A stretch of 64,000 nucleotides of DNA. Source: Microbulbifer variabilis. Lineage in GTDB: Bacteria; Pseudomonadota; Gammaproteobacteria; Pseudomonadales; Cellvibrionaceae. The position numbers and the translations under genes are program-made. The notes under the pieces were generated by a model that worked only from the letters and a program-made list of their open reading frames with translations, made no database searches and was not told the origin of the DNA. The stretch spans positions 3,876,501 through 3,940,500 of the forward strand of contig NZ_CP092418.1 of NCBI RefSeq assembly GCF_023716485.1, given 5' to 3'. Position 1 is the first letter of the stretch. Each line of letters begins with the position of its first letter. Below are positions 9,667 to 20,576 of this stretch, piece by piece.

Positions 9667-11298
9667 TTATCTCACCATTATCCGATTGCTACGAGAAGCT
9701 TCTTTTGGCACTTGAACATTTGATATTGGAATGCGTGAATTGATACCAGACTCAGAAAATGCACTAACGGCTATATCACCACACTCCCCTGTTTCAATAT
9801 AGTTGAGGGCTGCCGCAAAACGAGCCTCATTGGCATCACCTAAAAGATGATAAAAGTCATCGCCGATATGACAACCCGGCAAATCAGCAGCTGTATTATC
9901 GGTACCATTAGGGACAAACCCATCTGAATAATCGCCAAAGCCTTTAGCATTCACACCAGAAAACTGAATTGTGAAATAAGTAGTACCACAATTATCCAAC
10001 GGATAAAAACCATAGGGCTTGCCACAAGTCGTTTCACCAATCTGAATAACCTCTATATCTACTCCGCGCAAGCCATTAATAATAGCTTCACTGGCCGAGC
10101 AAGTATTCTCACTGGTCAAAACAAATACACGTGGAAGGTTCAATGTAGGCAAAGGGGCTCCTTTCAAACCCTCATCTATAAGCCCAAGCGCAGAGGTATG
10201 AAACGGGGTCGAGTCAATTGGTTTCCCTGTGATTGGGTTTGTCTCTGGATGCTTATTATTAAACTTGGTCCGCTCAAAGGGCTGGCCAATTGTTACTGTA
10301 CCAGCAATCATATAGGCTAGCTCTGAGGCAATATCTAAATACCCACCGCCGTTATAGCGTAAATCCAACACTAAATCTTCAACAGAAGCAGTATCTAACT
10401 GGGTAACTGCATTAATTAATTCCGCCTCAGCTGTTGCAATATGATCATTGAAAAGTATATAGCCCACTCTGCGACCGGAGCCCGTCACCTCGGTCTTTAC
10501 AAACTGAACTGGATCAGACTTCACTGCTGAGGCAACTAGAGTAACCTTTTCAATCGTGGAAGAGCCCACTTGCCTAAATTCAAAAGTGTGGGATTCACCT
10601 TCACTCTCAGGCCACAGGCCATTATTTAGCGTATCTATATCTTCACCATTGGCCAAGTCGACTCCATCCACACTAATCACCTCAGCACCCCGAGTAATAA
10701 TACCTGGCAAACTTTCATTGCCTTCTTCATCTAGGTAGGCGACTACTGCCTTTCGTGGTGGCTCACTCGATAGAAGTGCCCACTGAAGTCCATAGCCAAC
10801 ATAGACTCCGGACTCGGTTTGCGATAGCCATTCGCTGGTCGGAATCGTGTAGTGAAAACGATCCTTATCTCGGCCGGAGGGCGTCTTCTTAAAAGTTTTC
10901 AGCTGATCAAAGTAAGCCAAAGAGTCATCAAAGCTTGCCGGATCCTTATCTGTAATTTCATCGTACCAAAGGTAGACTTCATTACTCATAGAACGAAGCC
11001 AGTTGTTTTCGTCGACGCGTGTTCCCAGCTGATCGATATATTCGTAGCCAGTTGCTGGGTCGGTACCAGTTCTTGGTGAGACGCATCTAGCTACAAAAGT
11101 CGAGGATGGCAAAAAGTTATTCTCTACCCAAGATGCTCCAGCCGGGGTAGGAAGCTCTACATTACCAGCAGTACCCATAGCACTCGTTCTTTCAGGCGTA
11201 TCATCTCCGCTGCCGCCGCCACTACCACAAGCAATCAGAGCAAGCGTTCCAAACGCCATCATTCCTTGCAAGGCAAGTTTACGAAAACGGGTCCCCAT
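9667..11298 (-). CDS. S41-family serine peptidase lipoprotein
   Basis: The 543-residue protein has a signal sequence ending in the lipobox LIACG, then a Gly/Ser linker. A PDZ-like segment (TRGAEVISVDGVDLANG) comes before the C-terminal S41 peptidase core. The core shows LRYNGGGYLDIASELAYMIAG and the nucleophile region TSENTCSASEAIINGL, typical of tail-specific/CtpA-like proteases. It should act in the periplasm at the outer membrane on unknown substrates. The stop is two bases from the next lipoprotein start (9665), which suggests an operon. A pntB terminator separates it from the upstream gene. Confidence 0.88.
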   Translation of the reverse strand: MGTRFRKLALQGMMAFGTLALIACGSGGGSGDDTPERTSAMGTAGNVELPTPAGASWVENNFLPSSTFVARCVSPRTGTDPATGYEYIDQLGTRVDENNWLRSMSNEVYLWYDEITDKDPASFDDSLAYFDQLKTFKKTPSGRDKDRFHYTIPTSEWLSQTESGVYVGYGLQWALLSSEPPRKAVVAYLDEEGNESLPGIITRGAEVISVDGVDLANGEDIDTLNNGLWPESEGESHTFEFRQVGSSTIEKVTLVASAVKSDPVQFVKTEVTGSGRRVGYILFNDHIATAEAELINAVTQLDTASVEDLVLDLRYNGGGYLDIASELAYMIAGTVTIGQPFERTKFNNKHPETNPITGKPIDSTPFHTSALGLIDEGLKGAPLPTLNLPRVFVLTSENTCSASEAIINGLRGVDIEVIQIGETTCGKPYGFYPLDNCGTTYFTIQFSGVNAKGFGDYSDGFVPNGTDNTAADLPGCHIGDDFYHLLGDANEARFAAALNYIETGECGDIAVSAFSESGINSRIPISNVQVPKEASRSNRIMVR

Positions 11299-11417
11299 CC
11301 CCCAGCTCCTTTAATATTTTTGTCTAATACTATTAAAGTAGGGGAGGTTATCACTATTAATGAAAGCCAGCGATAGTCAAAGTAATTTAAGAATAATTTC
11401 ACTCTGAAAAAACAAAT

Positions 11418-11462
11418 GGAGCTGAAACATCCAATACCAATCTGGTATCAGTGTCTCAGCCC
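11418..11462 (-). terminator. terminator after pntB
   Basis: A long imperfect stem is built from GAGCTGAAACA and TGTCTCAGC outside and ATACCA/TGGTAT inside. On the minus strand it is followed by ATTTGTTTTTT. It lies 46 bp after the pntB stop and ends the pntAB transcript. Confidence 0.7.
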
Positions 11463-11508
11463 CATTGGGTAATGGCCACCTAATGATTAAACATCAGGCG
11501 CTATTTTT

Positions 11509-12903
11509 TTAGTCGCAAACCCTCCCAATTACACCCTGCAGACTGTCTTTGGCATCGCCAAACAACATACGAGTATTCTCTTTATAGAACAGGGGATTTG
11601 CCACACCCGCATAACCAGAGGCCATAGAACGTTTAAGCACCACCACTTTGCGCGCTTTCCAAACTTCCACTACAGGCATTCCAGCAATTGGAGAGCCGGG
11701 TTTTTCTACGGCATCGGGGTTAACAGTGTCGTTGGCTCCGATCACCAGTACCAAGTCGGTGCTGGAGAAGTCGGGATTAATTTCATCCATCTCTAACACT
11801 ATGTCGTAAGGCACATTGGCTTCGGCCAGTAAGACATTCATATGGCCCGGCAGTCGCCCTGCAACAGGATGGATACCAAAACGCACTGTTTTACCCATAC
11901 CGCGCAGGCGATCGGTCAAGTCGCTGACGGCTTGTTGCGCATGGGCAACAGCCATTCCGAACCCAGGCACGATAATGATGCTATCGGCGGTCTTGAGGTC
12001 ATCGACTAGTTCCTGCTGGTCAATGGCAATCACCTCACCTTCGACTTCCTCATCGGAGACTTCCCCACCGTCAGAGCCAAAACCACCGAGAATCACACTG
12101 ATAAAAGAGCGATTCATACCGCGGCACATAATATAGCTGAGGATCGCACCGGAAGAACCAACGAGTGCACCAACTACGATAAGCAGATCATTGCCTAGCA
12201 TAAATCCAGTAGCCGCTGCGGCCCATCCTGAGTAACTGTTCAGCATGGAGATAACCACCGGCATATCAGCCCCACCGATAGCAGCCACTAAGTGGATACC
12301 TAACAATAAAGCAATAGCGGTCATCACTAGTAGATTGATAACCGTAGGCCCACTCACTTCTGCAGGCACAAAGAGCACACCTAATACGATACAGGCCAGG
12401 ATAGCAATTAGGTTAAGCCAGTGCCGAGCCGGCAATGTCAAGGGCTTACCGGAAACTATGCCCTGTAGCTTACAAAAAGCAACGAGTGACCCCGTTAAGG
12501 TGATAGCCCCAATAAACACCCCGAGATAAATTTCTGTGCTATGCACAACATGTGCAGAACCATGGAGATTGACTCGAGGATCGAGAAAGCCCCCCCAACC
12601 AATTAAAACTGCCGCAAGGCCAACGAAGCTGTGCAAAAGGGCTACCATCTGCGGCATCTGCGTCATAGCCACGCGTTTTGCGAGTGACAGGCCTATTACA
12701 GCCCCCACCACCATGGCAATAATCACCATCCAGTAAGCGCCGGAGGCAATACCGGAAATAGTGGCTATTATGGCAACCGCCATACCAACCATTCCGTAGA
12801 TATTCCCCCGGCGCGCAGTTTCATGACTGGACAAACCGCCCAGACTTAAAATAAACATTACCGCGGAAAAAAGATAAGCCATTGCAATCATACCGTTCAT
12901 CAC
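11509..12903 (-). CDS. pntB: NAD(P) transhydrogenase subunit beta
   Basis: PntB is the NADP(H)-binding and main proton-channel subunit of the energy-linked transhydrogenase, which makes NADPH from NADH at the cost of proton influx. The 464-residue protein starts with about eight to nine membrane segments (residues 3-260). A cytoplasmic Rossmann domain follows with [47 protein letters not shown] and [13 protein letters not shown], all diagnostic. The gene starts 12 bp after pntA, so the pair is an operon. NADPH supply fits the adjacent nitrate assimilation genes, but that link is inferred. Confidence 0.97.
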   Translation of the reverse strand: MMNGMIAMAYLFSAVMFILSLGGLSSHETARRGNIYGMVGMAVAIIATISGIASGAYWMVIIAMVVGAVIGLSLAKRVAMTQMPQMVALLHSFVGLAAVLIGWGGFLDPRVNLHGSAHVVHSTEIYLGVFIGAITLTGSLVAFCKLQGIVSGKPLTLPARHWLNLIAILACIVLGVLFVPAEVSGPTVINLLVMTAIALLLGIHLVAAIGGADMPVVISMLNSYSGWAAAATGFMLGNDLLIVVGALVGSSGAILSYIMCRGMNRSFISVILGGFGSDGGEVSDEEVEGEVIAIDQQELVDDLKTADSIIIVPGFGMAVAHAQQAVSDLTDRLRGMGKTVRFGIHPVAGRLPGHMNVLLAEANVPYDIVLEMDEINPDFSSTDLVLVIGANDTVNPDAVEKPGSPIAGMPVVEVWKARKVVVLKRSMASGYAGVANPLFYKENTRMLFGDAKDSLQGVIGRVCD

Positions 12904-12915
12904 TTATCTCCCTTC

Positions 12916-14466
12916 TTAACGACGAAACATCTTCAACATCCGGTAGGTAACAAAAAAACCACCGAATATATTGATACTAGCTACAAGTACACCAACAAAG
13001 GCCAGCAAGGTTACAAGCCCAGAACCAGTAGCTCCCAATTGTAACAATGCCCCCACCACAACAATCCCAGAAATCGCATTAGTAACACTCATCAATGGGG
13101 TATGCAGGGCATGGGTGACATTCCAAATTACCTGCCAACCGACAAAAATGGCCAGCACAAAAACGGTAAAGTGTGAAACGAAGTCTGATGGAGCTACCCG
13201 GCCAAGCCAAAGAAGTAATATTCCAGCGATTGCCCAGAAAACAAAAATGGATAGGGGAGATTTGCGCTTTTCAACTTTTTCTTCAAAAGAAACCTTGGTT
13301 TCCTCTGCGGCTTTTGTTGGCTTCTGGGGCTGCGCAGAGATCTTGGGAGCGGGAGGCGGCCAGGTGATCTCCCCTGACTTAACCACAGTTGCCCCACGAA
13401 TAACCTCATCCTCAAAATTAAGGTTTATTTCACCATCTTTTTCCGGAGTGAGTTCACTGAGTAAATGGGCGAGATTGGTGGAGTACAACCGGGAAGACTG
13501 TGCCGCTGCACGGCTGGGTAAATTGGTGTAGCCAATGATTGTCACATCGCTATGTACAGTTTTCTGATGAGGGACAGTGTAATCACAGTTCCCCCCCATT
13601 TCTGCCGCCAGATCCACCACCACAGAGCCAGGCGCCATGCTGTCAACCATATCGGCAAGCCATAGTTTTGGTGCTGGTTTACCGGGTATCAATGCCGTCG
13701 TAATAACAATATCCACATCCTTGGCCTGTTCGCGAAACAACGCCATTTCCGCTTCAATAAATTCCTTCGACATCTCCTTGGCATATCCGCCAGAACCCGA
13801 GCCCTCCTCTTCCACCTCTACTGTGAGAAACTCGGCCCCCATGGATTCTACTTGTTCGCGCACCTCGGCTCGGGTATCAAATGCCCGAACGATGGCTCCC
13901 ATACCTTTAGCGGTACCTATTGCCGAGAGTCCGGCAACACCGGCACCAATAACGAGAACTTTGGCTGGAGGGATTTTCCCCGCCGCGGTGATTTGCCCGG
14001 TAAAAAAACGACCAAAATTATGTGCGGCTTCGATGACGGCACGATAGCCGGCAATATTAGCCATGGAGCTGAGCGCATCCATTTTCTGGGCCCGGGAAAT
14101 CCTGGGGATGGACTCTACGGCAAGTGCGTTAATATCATTATCGGCAAGCTTTTGTAGGAGCTCGGCGTTTTGTGCTGGCTTTAAGAAGGCAATCAATGTT
14201 GCCCCCTTAGGGATTAAAGCCAACTCTTCATCCGTTGGCGGTTGCACTTTAAGAACAACTTCCGCCCCCTTTAGGCAAGCCACTATATCCCCACGGATCT
14301 CAGCACCAGCTTGTCGATATAAATCATCGGCAAAGCTAGCCTTTTCACCAGCCCCGGCTTGTACAACAACAGAAAAACCCAAGTCAATTAATCGCTTTAC
14401 GCTCTCCGGAGTTGCCGCAACACGCGCCTCCCCCTCTACGGTCTCTCTAGGTATGGCTATTATCAC
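12916..14466 (-). CDS. pntA: NAD(P) transhydrogenase subunit alpha
   Basis: PntA binds NAD(H). The roughly 516-residue product has the alanine dehydrogenase/PNT N-terminal and NAD-binding domains ([42 protein letters not shown] as its Rossmann loop). A linker rich in Lys, Pro and Glu (about 375-415) leads to a C-terminal part with three to four membrane segments. Domains I and IIa are therefore fused in one chain, as in E. coli. I place the start at GTG 14466 (IIAIPRE...) because GAGGGG lies nine bases before it; the longer frame from ATG 14481 would place that site inside the gene. Confidence 0.95.
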   Translation of the reverse strand: MIIAIPRETVEGEARVAATPESVKRLIDLGFSVVVQAGAGEKASFADDLYRQAGAEIRGDIVACLKGAEVVLKVQPPTDEELALIPKGATLIAFLKPAQNAELLQKLADNDINALAVESIPRISRAQKMDALSSMANIAGYRAVIEAAHNFGRFFTGQITAAGKIPPAKVLVIGAGVAGLSAIGTAKGMGAIVRAFDTRAEVREQVESMGAEFLTVEVEEEGSGSGGYAKEMSKEFIEAEMALFREQAKDVDIVITTALIPGKPAPKLWLADMVDSMAPGSVVVDLAAEMGGNCDYTVPHQKTVHSDVTIIGYTNLPSRAAAQSSRLYSTNLAHLLSELTPEKDGEINLNFEDEVIRGATVVKSGEITWPPPAPKISAQPQKPTKAAEETKVSFEEKVEKRKSPLSIFVFWAIAGILLLWLGRVAPSDFVSHFTVFVLAIFVGWQVIWNVTHALHTPLMSVTNAISGIVVVGALLQLGATGSGLVTLLAFVGVLVASINIFGGFFVTYRMLKMFRR

Positions 14467-15105
14467 CGCCGTGCCCCTCATATTTAATATTATGAATTTA
14501 CAACTACATCCACCTCAAAAAGGACTAGTTTGCCCATTTTATAGTCAGGCCGAGTGTAAACTCAGCAAACTGGGATTGAAAGAGAAGCTATCTAATAGCC
14601 ACAATTGGTGAAATTTATAAGGCTATTAATAAGTTACAGCTGCAACATTAATTCAAGCACATCATAAGGTCACAGCGACAAAAAAATAATAAACTGTGAA
14701 AAGGAACTTTCTTTCACCCGTGAGAAGCAACAAAGGAATCGGACCAACTTAAATAATACAAATACTCTTTGGTTTCACACTGGCCAAAAAATTGGGTTTG
14801 TTAATTTCCTAAAAGTTCTTTCTCATTAGGCTAATCATCACAAAAAAAACCTGGCAATAGGATCTTTCACCCAGCAGAAATTGATAATGATGTAAATTCT
14901 TTTCATATACCCACCTGGAAATGGTTTCAAAAAACTTCTTTAGCATCTTCATTTCAAAGTGACCAGGCCAGATTTCCTCTCAAAAACTCCTCTTGTACTA
15001 AAAGATCAATAGTTCCAAAATGGCGTAATAAGAAACAGCGGATATCTCATACTTTACTTCATGGAATTAGAAGAATTTATTTTATTTGCCCCTCTCTCAC
15101 GATTT

Positions 15106-15120
15106 TGGCACAAGTTTTGA
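15106..15120 (+). promoter_or_regulatory. possible sigma-54 promoter for nasT
   Basis: TGGCACAAGTTTTGAT at 15106-15121 resembles the -24/-12 consensus TGGCAC-N5-TTGC, with correct spacing but A in place of the C of the -12 element. It lies 52 bp before the preferred nasT start. Nitrate assimilation genes often depend on NtrC and sigma-54. The rest of 14482-15105 is AT-rich with no gene that I can support. Confidence 0.35.
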
Positions 15121-15172
15121 TTGTACTTTGGCAAGCCGTCTATCTAGCCACAAACGAGTGCCACTTCAAGTC

Positions 15173-15760
15173 GTGACGAATATTAGCCCTGCCATTATGT
15201 TGGTTGATGATAATCAAGAACGCGCTCACCTTGTCTGTGAGTGTTTAAAATCTGCCGGATACACTATTGTTGCGCAAATCAGCAGTGCCGAAGGGCTTCT
15301 ATTCCAAGTAGAGAAATATCGCCCCGATGTGGTGTTGATCGACATTGAATCCCCTGATAGAGACATCCTAGAGAGCCTTGCCATCGTTAATCGTGAGGCA
15401 CCGACACCAGTAGCTATGTTCTCCAGCCACAACAGTGCGGACTTTATCAGTCGCGCAGTTGAGTCTGGAGTCAGCGCATATATGGCCGAGGGGATCACTA
15501 CCGAAAGAGTTGCCCCGGCAATAGAAATTGCCATGGCTCAATTCAAGAGCTTTCAGCTGCTGCGACAATCACTTGAGAAAACCCAACAGCAACTCAGTGA
15601 TAGAAAAACCATTGAAAGAGCCAAAGGATTACTAATGGCCAAGAAAAAACTCAACGAGGAGGATGCGCATAAGATTTTGCGTAAACTTGCCATGAGTAGT
15701 AATGCCACCATGCACGCGATAGCCGAACAGCTTATTCAATATTTTCAGAGCGAGCATTGA
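15173..15760 (+). CDS. nasT: nitrate-responsive antiterminator NasT (ANTAR)
   Basis: NasT-type proteins combine a pseudo-receiver domain with a C-terminal ANTAR RNA-binding domain, and prevent leader-RNA termination of nitrate/nitrite genes. The receiver (IMLVDDNQERAHLVCECLK, VVLIDIESPD) occupies about residues 8-125. The ANTAR helix bundle (RKTIERAKGLLMAKKKLNEE) comes at the C-terminus. The start is uncertain: the frame is open back to a TTG at 15086, but the family begins just before the receiver, so I chose GTG 15173. It is followed 7 bp later by nasS, the sensor that sequesters NasT when nitrate is absent. Confidence 0.9.
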   Translation: MTNISPAIMLVDDNQERAHLVCECLKSAGYTIVAQISSAEGLLFQVEKYRPDVVLIDIESPDRDILESLAIVNREAPTPVAMFSSHNSADFISRAVESGVSAYMAEGITTERVAPAIEIAMAQFKSFQLLRQSLEKTQQQLSDRKTIERAKGLLMAKKKLNEEDAHKILRKLAMSSNATMHAIAEQLIQYFQSEH

Positions 15761-15767
15761 ATCCCTA

Positions 15768-16832
15768 ATGTCTTCCTTACTGTACCCGGAAAAGAAATCT
15801 ATCAAGCTGCTGTATCTCAGACTCACCGACAGCGCCCCCCTAATCATTGCCAAGGAGAAAGGTTACTTTAGTCAATTTGGCCTTGAGGTGGAGTTAAAGC
15901 GGGAGACTTCCTGGGCAACTCTGCGCGATAAATTGATCGGGCGTAGGGCCGATGCAGCAGCCATGCTGGCCCCTATGCCATTAACGCTCCCAGAAACTCT
16001 ACCTGACTGCAAAGAGCGACTTATCAGTGGTTTGATTCTCAGTTGTAATGGCAACGCCATTACCCTATCAGAGGATCTCTATCAACGCCTGCAGCACTAC
16101 ACAACAGAAGAAACGAAAACTGATATTGGTGTAGCACTAAAACAGTACCTGCAGAAAAACACTGGCATCTCACCTATAAGACTGGCTACGGTTTACCCAT
16201 TCTCCAGTCACACACTACAGTTGCGCCATTGGTTACAGGCCGCAGGTGTGAATCCGGATCGGGATATACAGCTTATTATATTACCCCCCGAACAAATGCT
16301 GGAAAGCCTTCTCAGCGGCATTATTGATGGTTACTGTGTTGGCGAACCATGGAATAGCCTTGCAGCCCAAAAGGGTACTGGAGTGGTTGTTACGGCCTGC
16401 AATACACTATTGCCGGCAATGCCGGAAAAAGTATTAGCTGTGACCCAAAGCTGGCATAAGGCCAACCCGGTCAGCCACCTGGCTTTGCGTGCAGCATTAC
16501 TGAAAGCCTGCTCCTGGTTAATAGCAAGAGAAAATCACTGCGAAGCCGCCGGACTATTATCACAGAAACACTATCTGAATTTACCAGAGTCACTGTTGCA
16601 GCGCTCCCTGAATGATCAGATTCTCTACCGCCGCAACACCAATATCATAGCCAACCCAGGCTGGCACCTGTTTGCCCATATCGATAATGACAACGGTCGT
16701 CCCTGTGAGACAAAAGCCCGGCAGTTAATAGAGATGTGCAGGGGGTTTAGTGAGATAGCAACGATAAACAGTCAAAACTTCAGGCCAGAGCTATACCATC
16801 AAACTGTGGATTTCCTCAATTCCAAGAAATAA
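15768..16832 (+). CDS. nasS: nitrate sensor NasS, NrtA-like binding protein
   Basis: The 354-residue product is related to nitrate/NMT1-type ABC substrate-binding proteins (IKLLYLRLTDSAPLIIAKEKGYF, ADAAAMLAPMPL, GYCVGEPWN) but has no signal peptide, as expected for the cytoplasmic sensor NasS rather than transporter component NrtA. In characterised systems NasS holds NasT inactive until nitrate or nitrite binds. No transport permease or ATPase genes accompany it, and it lies directly after nasT, both of which support the sensor role. The final residues (VDFLNSKK) end just before the narK leader. Confidence 0.88.
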   Translation: MSSLLYPEKKSIKLLYLRLTDSAPLIIAKEKGYFSQFGLEVELKRETSWATLRDKLIGRRADAAAMLAPMPLTLPETLPDCKERLISGLILSCNGNAITLSEDLYQRLQHYTTEETKTDIGVALKQYLQKNTGISPIRLATVYPFSSHTLQLRHWLQAAGVNPDRDIQLIILPPEQMLESLLSGIIDGYCVGEPWNSLAAQKGTGVVVTACNTLLPAMPEKVLAVTQSWHKANPVSHLALRAALLKACSWLIARENHCEAAGLLSQKHYLNLPESLLQRSLNDQILYRRNTNIIANPGWHLFAHIDNDNGRPCETKARQLIEMCRGFSEIATINSQNFRPELYHQTVDFLNSKK

Positions 16833-16863
16833 TGGCACATTAATTGAATGAGAATATATCGAT

Positions 16864-16978
16864 GGTGCAATGGCTTGCCGCTAGGCGCATTCGCACAGTC
16901 AATCGCTCTTTCAACAAAAATATCGGGCAATGGAGTCCATTGACTGCGACCAAAGGGGCGCGGTGGTGGGCTTTTTTT
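16864..16978 (+). promoter_or_regulatory. candidate NasT-responsive leader and attenuator before narK
   Basis: The 180-bp gap before narK has terminator-like and competing structures. GGGC (16925-16928) and GTCC (16935-16938) close a hexaloop AATGGA with A at position 1 and G at 4, the ANTAR target pattern. A related AATGGC lies in a weaker stem at 16864-16879. CAGTCAAT (16896-16903) can pair with ATTGACTG (16939-16946). GCGACCA (16946-16952) can pair partly with TGGTGGGC (16964-16971), followed by T7 at 16972-16978. This fits antitermination by NasT; the folds were judged by eye. Confidence 0.55.
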
Positions 16979-17012
16979 ATGCCTGTGAAGTATGCAAATA
17001 AAGGAAATGCGC

Positions 17013-18476
17013 ATGTCTAGTGAATCCCTCAATCTTTTTTCATTTCGAGGAAGGATAAAGATTCTTCACCTAACCTGGGTGGCCTTCTTTATTACGTTTT
17101 TTGCCTGGTTTAACCATGCCCCATTATTGATGGCAATATCGAAAAGCCTGTCATTGACTCCTGATCAGGTAAAAACGCTACTGATCTTAAATGTAGCTCT
17201 AACCATTCCAGCACGAGTAGTAATCGGGATGCTCACCGATAAATACGGCCCCAGGCTTACCTACTCCCTGCTGCTTGCTATCGGCAGTGTACCCTGCTTT
17301 ATTTTTGCCTTAGCGGATAACTTTATGCAGGCGGCAATAGGTCGCTTTCTGCTCGGTTTTATTGGCGCTGGTTTTGTCGTTGGTATCCGCATGGTTTCCG
17401 AGTGGTTCCCCGCCCGTCAACTGGGCACTGCTGAGGGAATTTACGGCGGTTGGGGTAATTTTGGCTCTGCCGCTGCCGCTATGAGCTTACCGACCATCGC
17501 TCTATTTTTTGGTGGCGACAATGGCTGGCGCTATGCGATTGGAATCACCGGAGTTATTGCACTGGTATATAGTGTGATTTACTACTTCTCCGTTACCGAT
17601 ACCCCCAAGGGCTCCACTTATTTCAAACCCAAAAAAATAGGGGCTATGGAGGTCACTAGTTCAGGAGACTTTGTACTGTTACTGATTATGAAGGTACCAA
17701 TGTATGCCGCACTGGCGTTGTTGACCTGGAAACTTTCAAGCGGTGTAAACTTGATTTCCAGCCTCGCTGCCACCTTGATTTATTGTGGGCTCGGCTTACT
17801 TTACCTACTGGATGCACGCAAGACATATAGCATCAACCGGGAGATTTTCACTAATCCACCGGCTCCCGTACATCGTTACAAATTTAAGCAGGTAGCGGTA
17901 CTCAACCTTCTTTACTTTGCTACATTTGGTTCAGAACTCGCAGTAGTATCCATGTTGCCACTGTTTTTCTCTGAGACTTTTACCCTAGACCCTGTAAAAG
18001 CGGGATTACTTGCCTCAGCTTATGCCTTCATGAACTTGATGTCTCGTCCAGCAGGCGGCTTAATCAGTGATCGCTGGGGACGCAAACCCACCTTGCTGAT
18101 ACTAACTGCAGGCCTGGCACTGGGTTACTTCACCATGAGCCTGATTGATGCCGAATGGCCACTCTACTTGGCGGTAGCCGCTGCCATGGCCTGCTCTTTC
18201 TTTGTGCAAGCCGGTGAAGGGGCTGTATTTGCTGTAGTCCCTCTAATCAAGCGCCGTCTTACCGGGCAGATCGCAGGTATGACTGGGGCCTACGGCAATG
18301 TCGGAGCAGTTTTTTATCTCACCGTGTTAAGCCTGGTTTCCTACCAAACATTTTTTATGGTTATCGGCATCACCGCTCTTCTGGGCTTTACAGCACTGTT
18401 ATTATTGGAGGAACCCGAGGGTCAAATGGCTGAGGTACACCCAGATGGCAGCGTGTCGATGATCGATGTCGCCTGA
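17013..18476 (+). CDS. narK: NarK/NasA-type nitrate transporter (MFS)
   Basis: The 487-residue protein has 12 predicted membrane segments and the nitrate-porter features of the NNP family. These include [20 protein letters not shown] in helix 1 with an arginine in helix 2 ([17 protein letters not shown]), and the glycine-rich [19 protein letters not shown] and [15 protein letters not shown] signatures. It probably imports nitrate for the reductases downstream. ATG 17013 is preferred because AAGGA lies seven bases before it; the frame is open to 16992. The 3' end overlaps the start of the phosphatase/kinase gene by 11 bases, which suggests coupled translation. Confidence 0.93.
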   Translation: MSSESLNLFSFRGRIKILHLTWVAFFITFFAWFNHAPLLMAISKSLSLTPDQVKTLLILNVALTIPARVVIGMLTDKYGPRLTYSLLLAIGSVPCFIFALADNFMQAAIGRFLLGFIGAGFVVGIRMVSEWFPARQLGTAEGIYGGWGNFGSAAAAMSLPTIALFFGGDNGWRYAIGITGVIALVYSVIYYFSVTDTPKGSTYFKPKKIGAMEVTSSGDFVLLLIMKVPMYAALALLTWKLSSGVNLISSLAATLIYCGLGLLYLLDARKTYSINREIFTNPPAPVHRYKFKQVAVLNLLYFATFGSELAVVSMLPLFFSETFTLDPVKAGLLASAYAFMNLMSRPAGGLISDRWGRKPTLLILTAGLALGYFTMSLIDAEWPLYLAVAAAMACSFFVQAGEGAVFAVVPLIKRRLTGQIAGMTGAYGNVGAVFYLTVLSLVSYQTFFMVIGITALLGFTALLLLEEPEGQMAEVHPDGSVSMIDVA

Positions 18477-20244
18477 TAAAGAACAGCACACAAAAACTCC
18501 GGTAGGGATACAAAACGCCCTTGGAGCTTCTAAAAATTTGCAGAGTAAAGAGTTGCATGCTCTGCAAATTTTCAGTGCTACCTGTTCCGGTCATCGCCAA
18601 CACAATGATGATGCTTGTGCCGTACGGCTACCCGAGAGGCTAGAGTTAAAGCGCTATGGCGCACTCGCCGCAGTAGCGGATGGCGTCGCCAGCGCCGAGG
18701 CCGGCGGCGAAGCTGCTCGTGCAGCCATCAACGGTTTTTTCTCGGACTATTACAGCACCCCGGAAACCTGGTCTACTCGCCATGCTGTTGCACGAGTACT
18801 CCACTCCCTCAACAGCTGGCTATACCGGCAAAGTGGAGGCAGTGTGGAAATCCAGCGGGGTTGGCTGACCACTTTCTCAGCCCTGATTTTTAAAGGTACC
18901 AGCGCCCACATGGTGCATATCGGCGATACACGTATCTACCGCCTGCGTGCTGGCAAGCTTGAGTGCCTCACGCGTGATCACAGCCACCAGCTGTCTCCTG
19001 GGCACACTTTTCTCAGTAGAGCCCTGGGAATGGATGTCCATATTGAAGTGGACTACCGCTGTGAAGCACTGCAAACCGGTGATATTTATTTACTGAGTAG
19101 CGATGGCATTCACGATTTTTTGCCAGAGACTTCTATCCAGAAAAGACTTTCTGAGTTTGACAAAACTACACCACAACAACTCATTGATGCGGCCCTAAAA
19201 TCAGGTTCCAAAGATAACCTGAGTGCAGTCGTTGCCAGGGTTAATAATCTGGACTTTCCTCAATGCGACGAATTGGCAATGCACAGCCGAACGCTTCCCT
19301 TCGCTCCCGATCTGAGCCCGGGACAAAAACTCGATGGCTTTCTTATTTTGCAGGAGCTATATGCCAGCAAACGTAGCCACCTATATCTGGCCCAAGATCA
19401 TGTGACTGGAGAGCTTCGCGCGTTGAAAACTCCATCGGTAAATTACTGCGATGATCCAAACTATATCGAGCGTTTTATCGCCGAAGAATGGACCGGCAGG
19501 CGAATAAATCATCCAGGGGTTATCAAGCTATACGCTCCAAGAGCCGAACGCGCTTGCCTATATCATGTTCTCGAATATATTGAGGGGCAGACGCTGCGAC
19601 AGTGGATGCAACTTAACCCTCAGCCAGAAGTATCCCAGGTAAGGGAATTACTTTCTCAGCTGGTAAGTGCCCTGCGCAGCCTGCAGCGATTAGAGATTGT
19701 GCACGGCGATCTGAAGCCGGAGAATATTATGATCCGCAACAATGGTCGCCTAGTGATCATTGACCTCGGAGGGGTCGATGGGCCAGGCCTTAGAGAGCAA
19801 TTACATTTCACAGAAATTGATACTCCAGGCAGTAAGAATTATGCGGCTCCTGAATTCTTTTATGGCGATAGCGCCAGCCATCGTTCGGATATTTTTTCTC
19901 TCGGAGTAATTGCCTATGAATTACTCACAGGAAAATATCCCTACCCTGAGCGCCTCGGCAATCTGCACTATCACCTCAAAAGTTATCAACAATTGCGTTA
20001 TACAAATGCATATGTGCACCGCAAGGATATCCCCCACTGGATAGATAGTGCCTTGCAAAAAGCCTGTGCCCCCAACCCTAAACAAAGATACGATAGCCTA
20101 TCCGAATTTATCCAGGACCTGCAGCATCCCAATCCAACCTTCAAACCTGCCCAGAACCATCCTCTACTGGAAAAAAATCCAATTTTATTCTGGCAGCTCA
20201 TAGCGCTGATCCTACTGCTTTCCCACCTTCTGTATGTTTTCTAA
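18466..20244 (+). CDS. bifunctional PP2C phosphatase / Ser-Thr kinase
   Basis: The 592-residue protein is a fusion. Residues about 30-255 are a PP2C-type phosphatase ([52 protein letters not shown]). Residues about 275-560 are a Hanks-type kinase with catalytic loop [10 protein letters not shown], the metal motif as DLGG (usually DFG) and APE in [10 protein letters not shown] single C-terminal membrane segment ([18 protein letters not shown]) should anchor it with both domains in the cytoplasm. Homologues sit in the same place in pseudomonad nitrate clusters, but their substrate is not established to my knowledge. The ATG overlaps narK. Confidence 0.92.
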   Translation: MSPDKEQHTKTPVGIQNALGASKNLQSKELHALQIFSATCSGHRQHNDDACAVRLPERLELKRYGALAAVADGVASAEAGGEAARAAINGFFSDYYSTPETWSTRHAVARVLHSLNSWLYRQSGGSVEIQRGWLTTFSALIFKGTSAHMVHIGDTRIYRLRAGKLECLTRDHSHQLSPGHTFLSRALGMDVHIEVDYRCEALQTGDIYLLSSDGIHDFLPETSIQKRLSEFDKTTPQQLIDAALKSGSKDNLSAVVARVNNLDFPQCDELAMHSRTLPFAPDLSPGQKLDGFLILQELYASKRSHLYLAQDHVTGELRALKTPSVNYCDDPNYIERFIAEEWTGRRINHPGVIKLYAPRAERACLYHVLEYIEGQTLRQWMQLNPQPEVSQVRELLSQLVSALRSLQRLEIVHGDLKPENIMIRNNGRLVIIDLGGVDGPGLREQLHFTEIDTPGSKNYAAPEFFYGDSASHRSDIFSLGVIAYELLTGKYPYPERLGNLHYHLKSYQQLRYTNAYVHRKDIPHWIDSALQKACAPNPKQRYDSLSEFIQDLQHPNPTFKPAQNHPLLEKNPILFWQLIALILLLSHLLYVF

Positions 20245-20341
20245 AGCCCCCTCTTGGTTAATCCCTCATTTGCCTCTCAGTAACTTAAGATGACATTTCC
20301 CGTTTAATATTCCACAAAATTTAACTAAGCACCAATTCAGA

Positions 20342-20517
20342 GCAGAAAAAAGGTTTTCTGCACCAACATACCGCAAAAATTGTGGACAATAGGAGCGGAT
20401 AGGCGCCATCCCTGGGATAAATACTGGCATGAAGATTGAATGTATTTAATGACCAACAAAATTATCCCCCAATTCGAGGCAACGGCGCCTGTACTCTTCG
20501 GCAGAAGAGGAGGCGCC
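20342..20517 (+). promoter_or_regulatory. candidate leader RNA before nirB
   Basis: GCAGAAA (20342-20348) pairs perfectly with TTTCTGC (20355-20361) around the hexaloop AAAGGT, which has A at position 1 and G at position 4, the pattern bound by ANTAR proteins such as NasT. Further on, GGCGCC at 20484-20489 and 20512-20517, with inner CTCTTC/GAAGAG, forms a strong second hairpin just upstream of nirB, but without a long T run. With nasT nearby, this 330-bp gap is probably a regulatory leader. Confidence 0.5.
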
Positions 20518-20576
20518 CTTGTCATATCATTCGCCCCTCCTGCCAAGAGAATCGCTTCTAGATGGCAGGAATATCA

